From Fibrobacterota bacterium (GTDB taxonomy: Bacteria; Fibrobacterota; Fibrobacteria; UBA11236): a stretch of DNA of 64,000 nucleotides. The notes under the pieces are model-generated. The model ran no database searches. It was not told where the DNA came from and was given only the letters and a program-made list of their open reading frames with translations. The DNA is taken from assembly GCA_028287465.1 (NCBI GenBank), contig JAQBPO010000072.1, positions 50,638 to 114,637 on the forward strand, written 5' to 3'. Positions 16,950 to 25,741 of the stretch are shown here, piece after piece; the first letter of the stretch is position 1; each line of letters starts with the position of its first letter. Position numbers and translations under genes: made by a program.

Positions 16950-17462
16950 ATGGACGAAATGCTCACCCTGGTGACGGACCAGGATGATATACTGGGGCCC
17001 GTGCCGCGAAGCCGGGTGCACGGCAACCCAGCGCTCATCCACCGTTCCGTGCATGTCCTTGTGGTCAGCCGGGACGGCCGCCTGTTGCTGCAGAAGCGGT
17101 CCATGCGGAAGGACACCCAACCGGGCAAATGGGATACCTCCGTGGGCGGCCACGTCGGTTTCGGGCAGACCTACGAGGAGGCGGCCAGGCGGGAGGCGGA
17201 GGAGGAGCTTGGCCTGACGCCGGATGAACTCGTTTTCCTTTATCCTTCCCGGATCCGCAATGAGGTGGAATCGGAAAACATCCATACCTTCCTGCATGTC
17301 TCGGCGGGCCCTTTCCGGCCTGAACCCGGGGAGATCGACGAACTGCGGTTCTGGACGAAGCGGGAGATACGGGCCGCCTTGGGAACGGGGGTTTTCACGT
17401 CGAATTTCGAAGAAGAGTTCGCCCTCTTCCTCGCTTCGCCGCACGGAACCTTATTGGATTAA
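16950..17462 (+). CDS. Nudix hydrolase (IPP isomerase/YfcD-like)
   Basis: The 170-residue protein has the early HRSVHVLVVSRDGRLLLQKRS segment and W-D-T-S-V-GGHV that mark YfcD/isopentenyl-diphosphate-isomerase-like Nudix proteins. The Nudix box reads GHVGFGQTYEEAARREAEEELGL in outline; the first Glu of the consensus GX5EX7REUXEEXGU is Gln here, while the REAEEELG metal-binding part is intact. ATG 16950 is preceded by GGAGGGG at 16937-16943, which decides the start. It hydrolyses nucleoside diphosphate-like compounds; the actual substrate is unknown. It overlaps the convergent lipoprotein gene by 12 bases. Confidence 0.88.
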   Translation: MDEMLTLVTDQDDILGPVPRSRVHGNPALIHRSVHVLVVSRDGRLLLQKRSMRKDTQPGKWDTSVGGHVGFGQTYEEAARREAEEELGLTPDELVFLYPSRIRNEVESENIHTFLHVSAGPFRPEPGEIDELRFWTKREIRAALGTGVFTSNFEEEFALFLASPHGTLLD

Positions 17463-17843
17463 GGGCGCGTCCTGGGCCCGGGGGGCCTCGGAATTCGACG
17501 TCCGCTCCAGGTTCGGCAGCCAAGGGTAAATCCCCGCCAATTTCCCCCGTTCAAGGCGGACTCCGGATTTGCTCGCAAGGGTGCTGAGACGAACGGCTTT
17601 GAGCTGCTTCTGGATCGGAGGGGGTACGATTCCGGAGGCATCGGTCATCTTGGACTTTTCCTCCGGAGTGAGGTATCCCATCGCCTTGTCGTACCGGTCT
17701 CCCTGGACCGCCTCCACGAACAGGGTCAAGGCATCGATGAGTCTTTCCTTTTCGGGAGCCAATCGGGGGCCTTCGTCCTGGCGCGTACCCGTGCAGCCCA
17801 GGAATACCAGGAAGGCGAGCGACCAAATGAACATGACTCTCAT
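17451..17843 (-). CDS. Small predicted lipoprotein
   Basis: Starting at ATG 17843 the product is 130 residues with a clear lipoprotein signal, hydrophobic SLAFLVFL followed by G-Cys17. The mature part is charged and helical (KERLIDALTLFVEAVQGDRYDKAMGYLTPEEKSKM), somewhat like DUF4878-type small lipoproteins, but I cannot assign a family. An upstream ATG at 17882 would add residues before the signal peptide and is less likely. The gene is convergent with the Nudix gene and lies 90 bases downstream of the OmpA-family gene on the same strand. Confidence 0.7.
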   Translation of the reverse strand: MRVMFIWSLAFLVFLGCTGTRQDEGPRLAPEKERLIDALTLFVEAVQGDRYDKAMGYLTPEEKSKMTDASGIVPPPIQKQLKAVRLSTLASKSGVRLERGKLAGIYPWLPNLERTSNSEAPRAQDAPLIQ

Positions 17844-17934
17844 CACGGTATGATCATAACGCCGTACGACCGTCCCAGGCAAGGAGTACGGAAAAGGTAA
17901 AACCCGGCCTTTGTCCGATTCAGGGCCATGGGTT

Positions 17935-19806
17935 TCAATTCAGCCGCCGGATCTGGATGCGTCGGTTCGCGGCACGGCCCTGCGCGGTGCGGTTCGGCCC
18001 CAGGGGCCTGGATGCCCCGTAACCTACCGGTTTCATACGCCTGGATTCGATGCCGCGGTTCACCAGGTATTCCACCACGGCCTCCGCACGGGCCATGGTG
18101 AGCGCTTTGGATGCGGCTCCCCCTCGGTCGTCGATATGGCCCTGGACTTCGATTTCCGTCCCTGGGTACGCGAACATCCGGGCCGCCAGACCGTCCAATA
18201 TCAGGAAGGACCCCGGAAGCAATTCCGAACTTCCGGTCTGGAATTCCACCCCGGTCAGCACGGCATCCCCGATAGGCTCCGGTTTCTCATCCGGACACCC
18301 GTCCTCATCCTGGTAGAAATTGACGATTTCCCTTTCCCTCGGGCATTTGTCACGGGAATCGGGCAATCCGTCCCGGTCCGTATCGGTTTCCGGGCATCCG
18401 TCCTCATCCTCGATCCCATTGCGGTTTTCCGGATCGCGCGGGCATTTATCCACGGCATCCGGGATGCCATCCTGGTCGTCGTCCAGATCCGGGCAACCGT
18501 CCTCGTCCAGATATCGATCCCGGTCCTCGGGATCGTTGGGGCATCGATCCGCCGAATCCAGGTTTCCGTCATGGTCATTATCCAGTTCCGGGCAACCATC
18601 CCGGTCTTCGAACCCGTCGTGATCCTCGGCCGTGTAGGGGCAATTATCGGCGCCGTCCGCGACCCCATCCCCATCATTATCGGGGTCCGGGCAGCCGTCC
18701 TCGTCCTGAAACCCGTCTTTATCCTCCGCGACCCTGGGGCAACGGTCCCGGCCGTCGGGCACACCGTCGTTATCACCGTCCCGGCCCAGGGGGAACCCTT
18801 GCCAGGACACTTGCAGGAAACCGGATGCCGTCGGCTGGAGCCGATACGCCAATCCGAGCTTTCCCGAGGTACCGTCTTCAAGGTTGAGGGGAAGGTACCG
18901 GTTCCAGGCCAATGGAGCAATCAAGCCGCCCAGCCGCAAACCGAACCCGTTCCCGGCGAGCCACCCGAGACCGATACCGATCGTTGTGGTCCGGCCCAAG
19001 GGTGACCCGAGCGTGCCGAGGTCGGTAACCAGCCTTTGATGGCGGAATTCCGATTCGAGGCGCAATCCCTCGGCCAGGAATGCTTCGAGGGCCACCGAAG
19101 CGTTGATGACTCCCAAGGGACTCAGCGCCGCATCGGCCATGGTCCGGTCCCCGGATAGGTTGAAATGCACGGCGATCCTGGGCCCATCCATGGCATCGGA
19201 GAGGTCGAAGGTGGCCCCTGCCCCCAAGCCGAGCCTGGGATACTCAAGTCCATCCCCATGGGAGACGGGATCCGGAAACTCGCCGGAAGCGGGTTGATAG
19301 GCCAACCGTTTGGGCAGCGCCGTTCCATCCGGTGAGGATGTGGGCGCGGAGCCGGAGGCGAAGACCGAAAACGAAACGATGGGAAGCTCGAAGGGAATCC
19401 TCGCCTTCAGGATTCCTGAAAAATCCCCCACTCCCCAGGTCTCGGGCTCGACACCCAATCCCGGGAGGTATTCGTAATAGGCCGGCAGAGCCAAAGCCAG
19501 ATCAAATCCGAGACCGAGTCCTGCCGCCAGGAAAGGCCGGAGGTTGGAGATGAATCCGTCCTCCAGGGTCCTGGTTCCCGCAGGAGATGTCGCTTGGCCA
19601 TCCTTGAGGAGGTCAGTCCCCTCGTTGAATCGGCCCGAGGCACCCAGAACGAACTCTCCCGCTTTCATGGACAGGGACGAATGGGTTTCGAAGACACCGG
19701 GCAGGCCTTGCTCACCCGGGATCAGGTTGGAGGATCCGATGGATTCGGCTTTGGGAATAGCGAGCAGGCAAGCGCAGAGCAGGAGGATCCTGTAAAAGAC
19801 GGACAT
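17935..19806 (-). CDS. OmpA-family protein with thrombospondin type 3 repeats
   Basis: The 623-residue protein has a signal peptide (ILLLCACLLAIPKA), a beta-barrel-like region to about residue 345, a calcium-binding stalk of five or six thrombospondin type 3 units (repeats of D-x-D-x-D-G-x2-D-x2-D-x-CP with EDxDGFxDxDGCP, about 348-520), and a C-terminal OmpA peptidoglycan-binding domain (about 525-623). The OmpA domain has VEFQTGSSEL, GHIDDRGG where GHTDxxG is usual, and GRAANRRIQI at the end. This layout resembles OprF/OmpA proteins of diderm bacteria, joining outer membrane to peptidoglycan through a calcium-stiffened linker. It is divergent from birA across a 97-base promoter gap. Confidence 0.92.
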   Translation of the reverse strand: MSVFYRILLLCACLLAIPKAESIGSSNLIPGEQGLPGVFETHSSLSMKAGEFVLGASGRFNEGTDLLKDGQATSPAGTRTLEDGFISNLRPFLAAGLGLGFDLALALPAYYEYLPGLGVEPETWGVGDFSGILKARIPFELPIVSFSVFASGSAPTSSPDGTALPKRLAYQPASGEFPDPVSHGDGLEYPRLGLGAGATFDLSDAMDGPRIAVHFNLSGDRTMADAALSPLGVINASVALEAFLAEGLRLESEFRHQRLVTDLGTLGSPLGRTTTIGIGLGWLAGNGFGLRLGGLIAPLAWNRYLPLNLEDGTSGKLGLAYRLQPTASGFLQVSWQGFPLGRDGDNDGVPDGRDRCPRVAEDKDGFQDEDGCPDPDNDGDGVADGADNCPYTAEDHDGFEDRDGCPELDNDHDGNLDSADRCPNDPEDRDRYLDEDGCPDLDDDQDGIPDAVDKCPRDPENRNGIEDEDGCPETDTDRDGLPDSRDKCPREREIVNFYQDEDGCPDEKPEPIGDAVLTGVEFQTGSSELLPGSFLILDGLAARMFAYPGTEIEVQGHIDDRGGAASKALTMARAEAVVEYLVNRGIESRRMKPVGYGASRPLGPNRTAQGRAANRRIQIRRLN

Positions 19807-19903
19807 CTAGTGGATTATATGCCATTGGAGCGACCATACGCAAGCCGTTGATCTACATTTGGTTGCGTAAAATGGTCCCCTAGGGGAAGACCCGGAAAAA
19901 AGC

Positions 19904-20620
19904 ATGATGAACACCGCTGAAGTACGCCTGGAATCCGTGGACTCCACCATGGAGGCGGCCAAATCAATCGCCGGGTCCCAGGACTTCCTCCTTGCCTGGG
20001 CGGATCGTCAGACCAACGGCAAAGGAACCCGTGGACGCCCCTGGGTGGGCCTACCCGGTAACATCTATATGACCCTGGGCATCAATCGTCGCCATCTTCC
20101 CCCGGCCCGACTGGCCCTGCTGCCCTTGGAAATCGGCATCCATGTCTGGGAGGAGGCCTCAGCGCGCATCTCCCCGGGGCACCGGACCTCGCTCACCTTG
20201 AAATGGCCGAACGATCTGCTGCTGGACGGTTCCAAGGCGGCGGGCATCCTGATGGAATCCCACGGCGAATTCATCCTGGTGGGAATCGGCGTGAACGTGG
20301 CCGGCGCACCTCACGTAGGCGACGGTGGCACGCCAAGCGCCTGCCTGGCCGAGGCAGGAATGGCCGTTGGGGAACGGGATGCCATGATCGAGGGAATCTA
20401 CAAGCGGATCCGGGAGGCCCCGGGAGATGCGAATGGGTTCGATCCCGAATCCATCCTATTGCAATGGCAAGGGAAGGTGGATTGGGACCGGTCCCATCGT
20501 CTGCGCGATCGTGCCGGTACGCCCATGGTCCTTCCCCTCTCCATCAATCCCCAGGGACACTTGCAGGTCCGGCACGGGGATGGAACGCGGGAATGGCTGG
20601 TGGCGGATTACCTGATTTAG
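19904..20620 (+). CDS. birA: Biotin-protein ligase
   Basis: This enzyme activates biotin to biotinyl-AMP and attaches it to the carrier lysine of biotin-dependent carboxylases. The 238-residue protein has the catalytic-domain motifs KGTRGRPW, LTLKWPNDLLLDGSKAAGIL and VGIGVNV. It lacks the N-terminal winged helix of E. coli BirA, so it is a monofunctional ligase without repressor activity. ATG codons at 19904 and 19907 are both possible starts. Its end overlaps the convergent osmC-like gene by four bases. Confidence 0.92.
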   Translation: MMNTAEVRLESVDSTMEAAKSIAGSQDFLLAWADRQTNGKGTRGRPWVGLPGNIYMTLGINRRHLPPARLALLPLEIGIHVWEEASARISPGHRTSLTLKWPNDLLLDGSKAAGILMESHGEFILVGIGVNVAGAPHVGDGGTPSACLAEAGMAVGERDAMIEGIYKRIREAPGDANGFDPESILLQWQGKVDWDRSHRLRDRAGTPMVLPLSINPQGHLQVRHGDGTREWLVADYLI

Positions 20621-21030
20621 GAGTCCAGAATGGTCTTGGACGTGACCTTGATGGCCGGATCCAGGGAAGCCGAAACCGAACAATATTTTTCGAGCGCCAG
20701 GGACACGGCCTTCTCGGCTTTGGCCCGATCCACCGCGGGTCCATGGATCTTGAAGACGACCTCGATCCCGGTGAAGGGCGCCGGGATGGCATCCTTGCGG
20801 TCCCCATTGACCTCGATGTCCATGGAGCTGAATTCCACGCGGGACTTTTTGAGGATATTGACCACGTCTATGGCGGAACAGCTGGCGATACCGGCCAGCA
20901 GCAGTTCCATGGGACGGAATCCGCTCTCATCACCGCCGATGGATTTGGACGCGCCGATATCGAAGGAGTAGCCATTGCCGGCCTTGGCCTTGAAGCGGAA
21001 ATCGGGGGTTCCCGAGAGTTCCACGCGCAT
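20617..21030 (-). CDS. OsmC/Ohr-family peroxiredoxin-like protein
   Basis: OsmC-family proteins reduce organic hydroperoxides through two cysteines. Both are present here: Cys51 in LLAGIASCSAIDVV and Cys117 in LEKYCSVSASL, and the 137-residue length is normal. The GGDESGFRPMELLL segment before the first cysteine is typical of the YhfA/OsmC branch. Its ATG overlaps the rho stop codon by one base, so it is probably translated from the rho mRNA, an unusual but plausible link. Confidence 0.9.
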   Translation of the reverse strand: MRVELSGTPDFRFKAKAGNGYSFDIGASKSIGGDESGFRPMELLLAGIASCSAIDVVNILKKSRVEFSSMDIEVNGDRKDAIPAPFTGIEVVFKIHGPAVDRAKAEKAVSLALEKYCSVSASLDPAIKVTSKTILDS

Positions 21031-22625
21031 TACTGGAAGGCCACGACGAAATCCGACGTGCTCTTGAATTTTTCCAGGGCCTGGATGGCTGCGGGCATCT
21101 GGTTGGCCTCGGTCATGTTCGACAGGTAACGGCGGAACTTGGAGGCCGCCTTGAAATATTCCGCGGGCAGGATGAGCTCTTCGCGGCGCGTTCCGGACAT
21201 GGCGATGTCGATGGCGGGATAGATGCGCTTCTCGGCGAGGCGGCGGTTGAGCACCAATTCCATGTTGCCGGTTCCCTTGAACTCCTGGAAAATCACTTCG
21301 TCCATTTGCGAACCGGTCTGCACCAGGGTCGTCGCGATGATGGTGAGGCTGCCGCCTTCCTCCAGCTTGCGCGCCGCGCCGAAGAACTTCTTCGGTTCCT
21401 GGAGGGCCTTGGCGTCCACGCCGCCCGAAAGGGTGCGGCCGGAAGATTTGAGCTGGTTGTTGAACGCCCGGCTCATGCGCGTGATGGAATCGAGCAGGAT
21501 GACCACGTCCTTGCCGGACTCGACCTTGCGCTGGGCGATATCGATGACCATCTGGGTGAGGGCGATATGCTCTTCGATGGGTTTGTCGAGACAGGACGCG
21601 TAGACCTTGCCTTTCACCTTGCGCGTCAGGTGGGTGACTTCCTCGGGACGTTCATCGATGAGAAGCATGATGACGTCCGCTTCCGGATGGTTGTAGTTGA
21701 TGCCATTGGCGATCTTCTCCATCAGGATGGTCTTGCCCGTGCGCGGAGGGGCTACGATCAGGCCGCGCTGGCCCTTTCCGATAGGCGTAAGGAGTTCGAG
21801 CAGGATCATGGATTTGTCGGTGTCCACCGGCGAGGATAGCCGATAGAACTCGAACGGGTTCACGCTCGTCAGGGTGTGGAACATGGGCGATGGACGATAG
21901 ATGTCGAGCGGCTGGTCCTGTACCTCCATGAGGTTGGTGACCACCTTCTGGCGGCGGTTCTTCTTTCCGCGCACGATGCCGTGGATCTTGTGGCCTGACC
22001 GGAGTCCGTACCTTGAGACGATTTCCCGGGGAACCAGGATGTCCGCGTCCTGAGCGGTGAAGCTGACTTTTTCCGAGCGCATGAAGGCGTGGCCGCCGTC
22101 AGTGAGCTGGATGAAACCGGTATATTCCTCGGTTTCCGAGCGCGGATCGAAGTCGATGGTGAAGTCATTGCCGCCATGATCATCGCGATCGCGCCCTTTG
22201 CGCTTGCCACGGTTATCCCGGTTATCCCGATTGTCGCGGTGGTCCCGGTTGCCGTTGTTATTGCTCTGATTGTTGTTGTTATTGTTCTGGTTGTTCTGGT
22301 TGCCGTTCTGCTGGCCGCCGCGATTCTGCAACTTGCTCACCTTGGCGCGCTTTCGGCGGCGGCGGAGGCTGTCGTTGGATTCGTGGGAAATCTGGGTGAG
22401 GTTCTTGAGTTGGCGATTGGGATCGAAAGGCTTTTCGCCCTGCCCCTCGACATTGCCATCGATGTTACCTTCGGGCTCGGAACCGTCATCATCGTCCAGA
22501 TCATCGTCGTCGTCATCCTCGATATCATGCCCTTCGATGACTTCCATCTCGGGTTCGTGGATTTCGTCTTCGCGATTGTCGTGGTTATCGTTGGTGATCA
22601 TTTCGGTGGGATTCCGATCTTGCAT
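21030..22625 (-). CDS. rho: Transcription termination factor Rho with acidic and Asn-rich N-terminus
   Basis: Rho is the hexameric RNA-dependent ATPase that ends transcription. The conserved core is complete: RNA-binding OB fold from about residue 160 ([13 protein letters not shown]), Walker A APPRTGKT, Walker [17 protein letters not shown] and the Q/R-loop [17 protein letters not shown]. The protein is 531 residues, about 110 longer than E. coli Rho, because the usual N-terminal helical domain is replaced by a long disordered region: acidic (residues 33-50, mostly Asp), basic ([10 protein letters not shown]) and then a run of Asn and Gln (about 100-126), followed by repeats of D-N-R. The gene has a long leader and its stop overlaps the osmC-like start. 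Confidence 0.96.
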   Translation of the reverse strand: MQDRNPTEMITNDNHDNREDEIHEPEMEVIEGHDIEDDDDDDLDDDDGSEPEGNIDGNVEGQGEKPFDPNRQLKNLTQISHESNDSLRRRRKRAKVSKLQNRGGQQNGNQNNQNNNNNNQSNNNGNRDHRDNRDNRDNRGKRKGRDRDDHGGNDFTIDFDPRSETEEYTGFIQLTDGGHAFMRSEKVSFTAQDADILVPREIVSRYGLRSGHKIHGIVRGKKNRRQKVVTNLMEVQDQPLDIYRPSPMFHTLTSVNPFEFYRLSSPVDTDKSMILLELLTPIGKGQRGLIVAPPRTGKTILMEKIANGINYNHPEADVIMLLIDERPEEVTHLTRKVKGKVYASCLDKPIEEHIALTQMVIDIAQRKVESGKDVVILLDSITRMSRAFNNQLKSSGRTLSGGVDAKALQEPKKFFGAARKLEEGGSLTIIATTLVQTGSQMDEVIFQEFKGTGNMELVLNRRLAEKRIYPAIDIAMSGTRREELILPAEYFKAASKFRRYLSNMTEANQMPAAIQALEKFKSTSDFVVAFQ

Positions 22626-23074
22626 TCAAGATCCCTTGGTTGATTTGAAATTTCATTTCCATAGGCGGATTTGGATAGGTGCGTTTCGGGCCCGGGAGTC
22701 ACCTTGCGGGGTTTCCACCCTGCATTGACTCCGGTTCGCGGTCCCCTTGGGAAGCCTGGGATTGTTTCCCGGCGGCCCGATATTCTCTTATCTGAAACCC
22801 CTGATGGACTACCACGGTTCCCCTCCTGCCAGACTCGAAATTGACGATTCGAGGTCGAGGAGGGAAATTGCTTTATTGGCAAGCTTCAATGGCTAGTATA
22901 GCCAATTGTTCAGACACGAAGCAACGAAAAGCATTTATTTCCGGGCTTTTTAAGACCCCGAACACCTAAGGACGATCCTTGGTATGCTCAGCGGAATTGA
23001 AGCTTAGTGGTCAATCTTAATATAGATATCTGAATGGGAAATTCAACGCATTCCTACCCGGAATTTGGGGCATT
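22626..23074 (-). other. Long leader and intergenic region upstream of rho
   Basis: I see no convincing gene in these 449 bases. On the minus strand the probable rho promoter lies at 22895-22924, which would give rho an untranslated leader of roughly 260 bases. Hairpin-forming sequence is present, for example TCGAA/TTCGA around 22838-22858. Long rho leaders are used for autoregulation in other bacteria; here that is an inference. The remaining upstream part is AT-richer and holds nothing I can name. Confidence 0.5.
22895..22924 (-). promoter_or_regulatory. Probable rho promoter with -10 box inside a palindrome
   Basis: On the minus strand TTGCTT (22919-22924) and TATACT (22895-22900) are separated by 18 bases. 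The -10 box lies within the palindrome TGGCTA-TAC-TAGCCA, which could be an operator. Confidence 0.45.
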
Positions 23075-23434
23075 TCACCTCGGATTGTAATTGTTCATGG
23101 CCACCATCATCAGCATGAGGCAACTCATGACGACGCTTCCGGTGATGATTTGCTCCCGATGGTTGAAGCTGTGTTTGGCCACTATCACCGTGTCGGCCCT
23201 GGATTTAGGGGGTGCGGTGGCAAGGCTGTCCTTGGCCGTCGTAAGGGTCGCCTGACCGGGCGGTGCGTTTGCAACGGCGGTGTCTTGGGTTGCTTGGGGG
23301 ACGGTTGCGGCACCGGTATTGGGATGGGATCCCGGGGCCTGGGCCTGAACCTGGCCGGCGGCCAAAAAGGCCACCAGGATAAGAAGGATGACCGGCGCCA
23401 GCCAAGAGGGAAACCGGGGCGGTACCGGGACCAT
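23075..23434 (-). CDS. Small membrane-anchored protein of unknown function
   Basis: The 119-residue protein has an N-terminal hydrophobic segment (WLAPVILLILVAFLAAGQVQA) that may be a signal peptide or anchor, an Ala/Thr/Pro-rich linker and a C-terminal hydrophobic segment (IITGSVVMSCLMLMMVAM). I do not recognise a family. The ATG lies three bases after the gatB stop, so it is probably expressed with gatB. Confidence 0.6.
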   Translation of the reverse strand: MVPVPPRFPSWLAPVILLILVAFLAAGQVQAQAPGSHPNTGAATVPQATQDTAVANAPPGQATLTTAKDSLATAPPKSRADTVIVAKHSFNHREQIITGSVVMSCLMLMMVAMNNYNPR

Positions 23435-23437
23435 GGC

Positions 23438-24889
23438 CTAGGCGTCCAGGTGCTTTTTCAGGATCTGGTTAACCGTATCCGGACTGGCCTTGCCACCGCT
23501 GACCTTCATGACCTGCCCGACGAAGAAGCCCAGAAGCTTCACCTTGCCGCCCTTATAGGCCGCTACGGAATCCTGGTTCTTCTCCAGGATCTCCTTGATG
23601 AACCCTTCGATGGCCCCGGTGTCGTTTATGACCACCAGGTTCTTGTCCTTGACGATCTGCCCGGGCGACTTGCCTTCAGCCATCATGTCCTCGAAGACCG
23701 TCTTGGCGATCTTCCCGGAAATGGTCCCGTCCGTGATCAGATTGATCAGTTCGCCGAGCTGCTCCGGTTTGAACTTGAGGTCCCAGACGCTGATATTCCG
23801 GTCCTTGACCACGCGCAGGACTTCGCCCATGGTCCAGTTGGAAGCGGCCTTCTTGTCGGCCGTGATCGCGCAAACGCGTTCGTAGAATTGGGATACAGGC
23901 TTGTCCGAGGTCAGGACGGCCGCATCGTACGCAGGGATTCCGTATTCCTCGACGTAACGCTTGCGGCGGGCCTCCGGCAGTTCCGGAAGGACGGCCCGGA
24001 TGGCCTCGATCTGTTTTTGGTCCACGTTGATGCGGACGAGGTCGGGTTCGGGGAAGTAACGATAGTCGTGGGCTTCTTCCTTGGTACGGGTCGCGACGGT
24101 GACGCCGCGGGCCACGTCCCAGCGCTTGGTCTGCTGGGGAATGACCTCTCCCCTGTCCAACAACATGGCCTGGAGTTCGATTTCGGACTCGAGGGCCTTT
24201 TCGATGTTATGGAAGGAGTTCATGTTCTTAAGCTCGACGCGGTTCCCGAAAGGCGCGAATTCATCCTTGCGCAGGGACACGTTGGCGTCGCAACGGAGGT
24301 TGCCGCGTTCCATGTTGGCATCGCAGATCTCGAGGTATTCCAGGATCTGCTTCAACTTCTCCAGGTACAGGTAGGCTTCCCGCGGGGTCCGGAGGTCCGG
24401 ATCGGAGACGATTTCGATCAGGGGGGTGCCGCAGCGGTTGGCATCGAAAAGGGAATCCGCGACGGTGAGATCATGGATGAGCTTGCCGGCATCCTCTTCC
24501 ATGTGGATCCGGGTGAGCCCGATGCGCTTGCGCGAGCCGTCGTCCAGGTCGATGTCGAGGTGTCCTTTGGTGCAGATGGGCCGATCATAAAGGGCGTTCC
24601 CGCCCTGCTGGGTGATCTGATAACCCTTGGGAAGATCCGGGTAGAAATAGTTCTTCCGGGTCCACATCGCCTTTGTATCGATGCGGGAGCTGCACGCGAG
24701 CCCCATCCGGATCGCATATTCCACGGCTTTGGCATTGGGCATGGGAAGGGTGCCGGGCATGCCCAGGCAGACCGGGCAGACCAGGGTGTTCGGTTCCGCG
24801 CCGAACTCGACCTTGCAGCCGCAGAACATTTTGGTATTGGTGGAGAGCTGCGCGTGAACTTCCAGACCGATGACGACGCTATAAGCCAT
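23438..24889 (-). CDS. gatB: Asp/Glu-tRNA amidotransferase subunit B
   Basis: GatB is the kinase-like subunit of GatCAB, which converts misacylated Glu-tRNA(Gln) or Asp-tRNA(Asn) to the amide form. The product from ATG 24889 is 483 residues and begins MAYSVVIGLEVHAQL, exactly where homologues start; the in-frame upstream extension would overlap the divergent trmB. Visible family features are the zinc cysteines CGC and CPVCLGMPG, GSRKRIGLTRIHMEEDAGK, RCGTPLIEIVSDPD, KDYR-like HDYRYFPEPDL, and the C-terminal YqeY-like tail. gatA and gatC are not in this window. A small membrane protein gene follows directly. Confidence 0.95.
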   Translation of the reverse strand: MAYSVVIGLEVHAQLSTNTKMFCGCKVEFGAEPNTLVCPVCLGMPGTLPMPNAKAVEYAIRMGLACSSRIDTKAMWTRKNYFYPDLPKGYQITQQGGNALYDRPICTKGHLDIDLDDGSRKRIGLTRIHMEEDAGKLIHDLTVADSLFDANRCGTPLIEIVSDPDLRTPREAYLYLEKLKQILEYLEICDANMERGNLRCDANVSLRKDEFAPFGNRVELKNMNSFHNIEKALESEIELQAMLLDRGEVIPQQTKRWDVARGVTVATRTKEEAHDYRYFPEPDLVRINVDQKQIEAIRAVLPELPEARRKRYVEEYGIPAYDAAVLTSDKPVSQFYERVCAITADKKAASNWTMGEVLRVVKDRNISVWDLKFKPEQLGELINLITDGTISGKIAKTVFEDMMAEGKSPGQIVKDKNLVVINDTGAIEGFIKEILEKNQDSVAAYKGGKVKLLGFFVGQVMKVSGGKASPDTVNQILKKHLDA

Positions 24890-25019
24890 GGCGGACAAGG
24901 TAAAAAATCGGGGGGAGGCTGTCAGGCCGGTTACTTGACGCCTCGGGCATTTCTTCCCATTTTCCACTTTGAAACCGACCAATCGCCGATCGACTTCTTC
25001 CCTGGAAGACCCAGCTACA

Positions 25020-25730
25020 ATGGCCTTGCCGCCCGGATTGCCGTCCTATGAATTCCTCCGCAGCCTGGAACCTTCCACGGATCTACCGGGGCTTTACCAC
25101 CTCCGCATCCGCAAGCAGGCCGACGGCCGCCTTCCCCTGTTGGCCCCTGACGGTCTTCCCGTCTTCTCCCCTATCTCGTTCGAGTCCTTCTTCGGGAAGG
25201 CCGGCCCGATCGAGATCGAAATCGGCTGCGGCAAAGGCGGTTTCCTGGTCGAATACTGCGAGAAGCATCCGGAAATCCCGTTCCTGGGCCTGGAGTGGGA
25301 ATCGGAAATCGCCTGCCTGGCCGCGCGCCGTCTGGTGAAACGGCCGCATCTCCCCCATTCCAAGGTGCTGTTCGGCGATGCCTATTATTTCTTCCGGGAT
25401 TTCCTTCCGGACGCGAGCGTCCGGGCGTTCCACATGTACTTTCCGGATCCCTGGCCCAAGAAAAAGCACCACAAGAACCGGCTGATGGCCGAACCCTTCA
25501 TGGCCCAGGTCCTGCGTACGGCCTTGCCGGGGGCGCCGTTTTTCTGGGGAACCGATCACGAAGAATACAATGCCGAATCCCAAGCGCTTTTCGCCTCATT
25601 GCCTTGGCTGGAAATGGTGGATCCGGACGCGGAACCCACCGAAGGCATCATGACCAATTTCGAGAAGAAGTACCGCAAACAGGGGAAGCCGATCTACCGC
25701 TGCGTCATGCGGATCCGCAAACCGGCCTGA
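25020..25730 (+). CDS. trmB: tRNA (guanine-N7)-methyltransferase
   Basis: TrmB makes m7G46 in the variable loop of many tRNAs using S-adenosylmethionine. The motifs are the SAM site EIEIGCGKGGFL, the FPDPWPKKKHHKNRL motif, WGTDHEEY and the C-terminal TNFEKKYRKQGKPIY, all diagnostic of TrmB. From ATG 25020 the protein has 236 residues; a TTG at 24969 would add 17 residues and overlap the region upstream of gatB. It is divergent from gatB and convergent with the SprT-like gene. Confidence 0.95.
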   Translation: MALPPGLPSYEFLRSLEPSTDLPGLYHLRIRKQADGRLPLLAPDGLPVFSPISFESFFGKAGPIEIEIGCGKGGFLVEYCEKHPEIPFLGLEWESEIACLAARRLVKRPHLPHSKVLFGDAYYFFRDFLPDASVRAFHMYFPDPWPKKKHHKNRLMAEPFMAQVLRTALPGAPFFWGTDHEEYNAESQALFASLPWLEMVDPDAEPTEGIMTNFEKKYRKQGKPIYRCVMRIRKPA

Positions 25731-25741
25731 GCGGGACGGGT

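Noticed and set aside
23150..25051. Long open frame on the plus strand opposite gatB
   Set aside because: The gatB motifs lie on the minus strand and the plus-strand sequence is low-complexity, as is common with high third-position GC.
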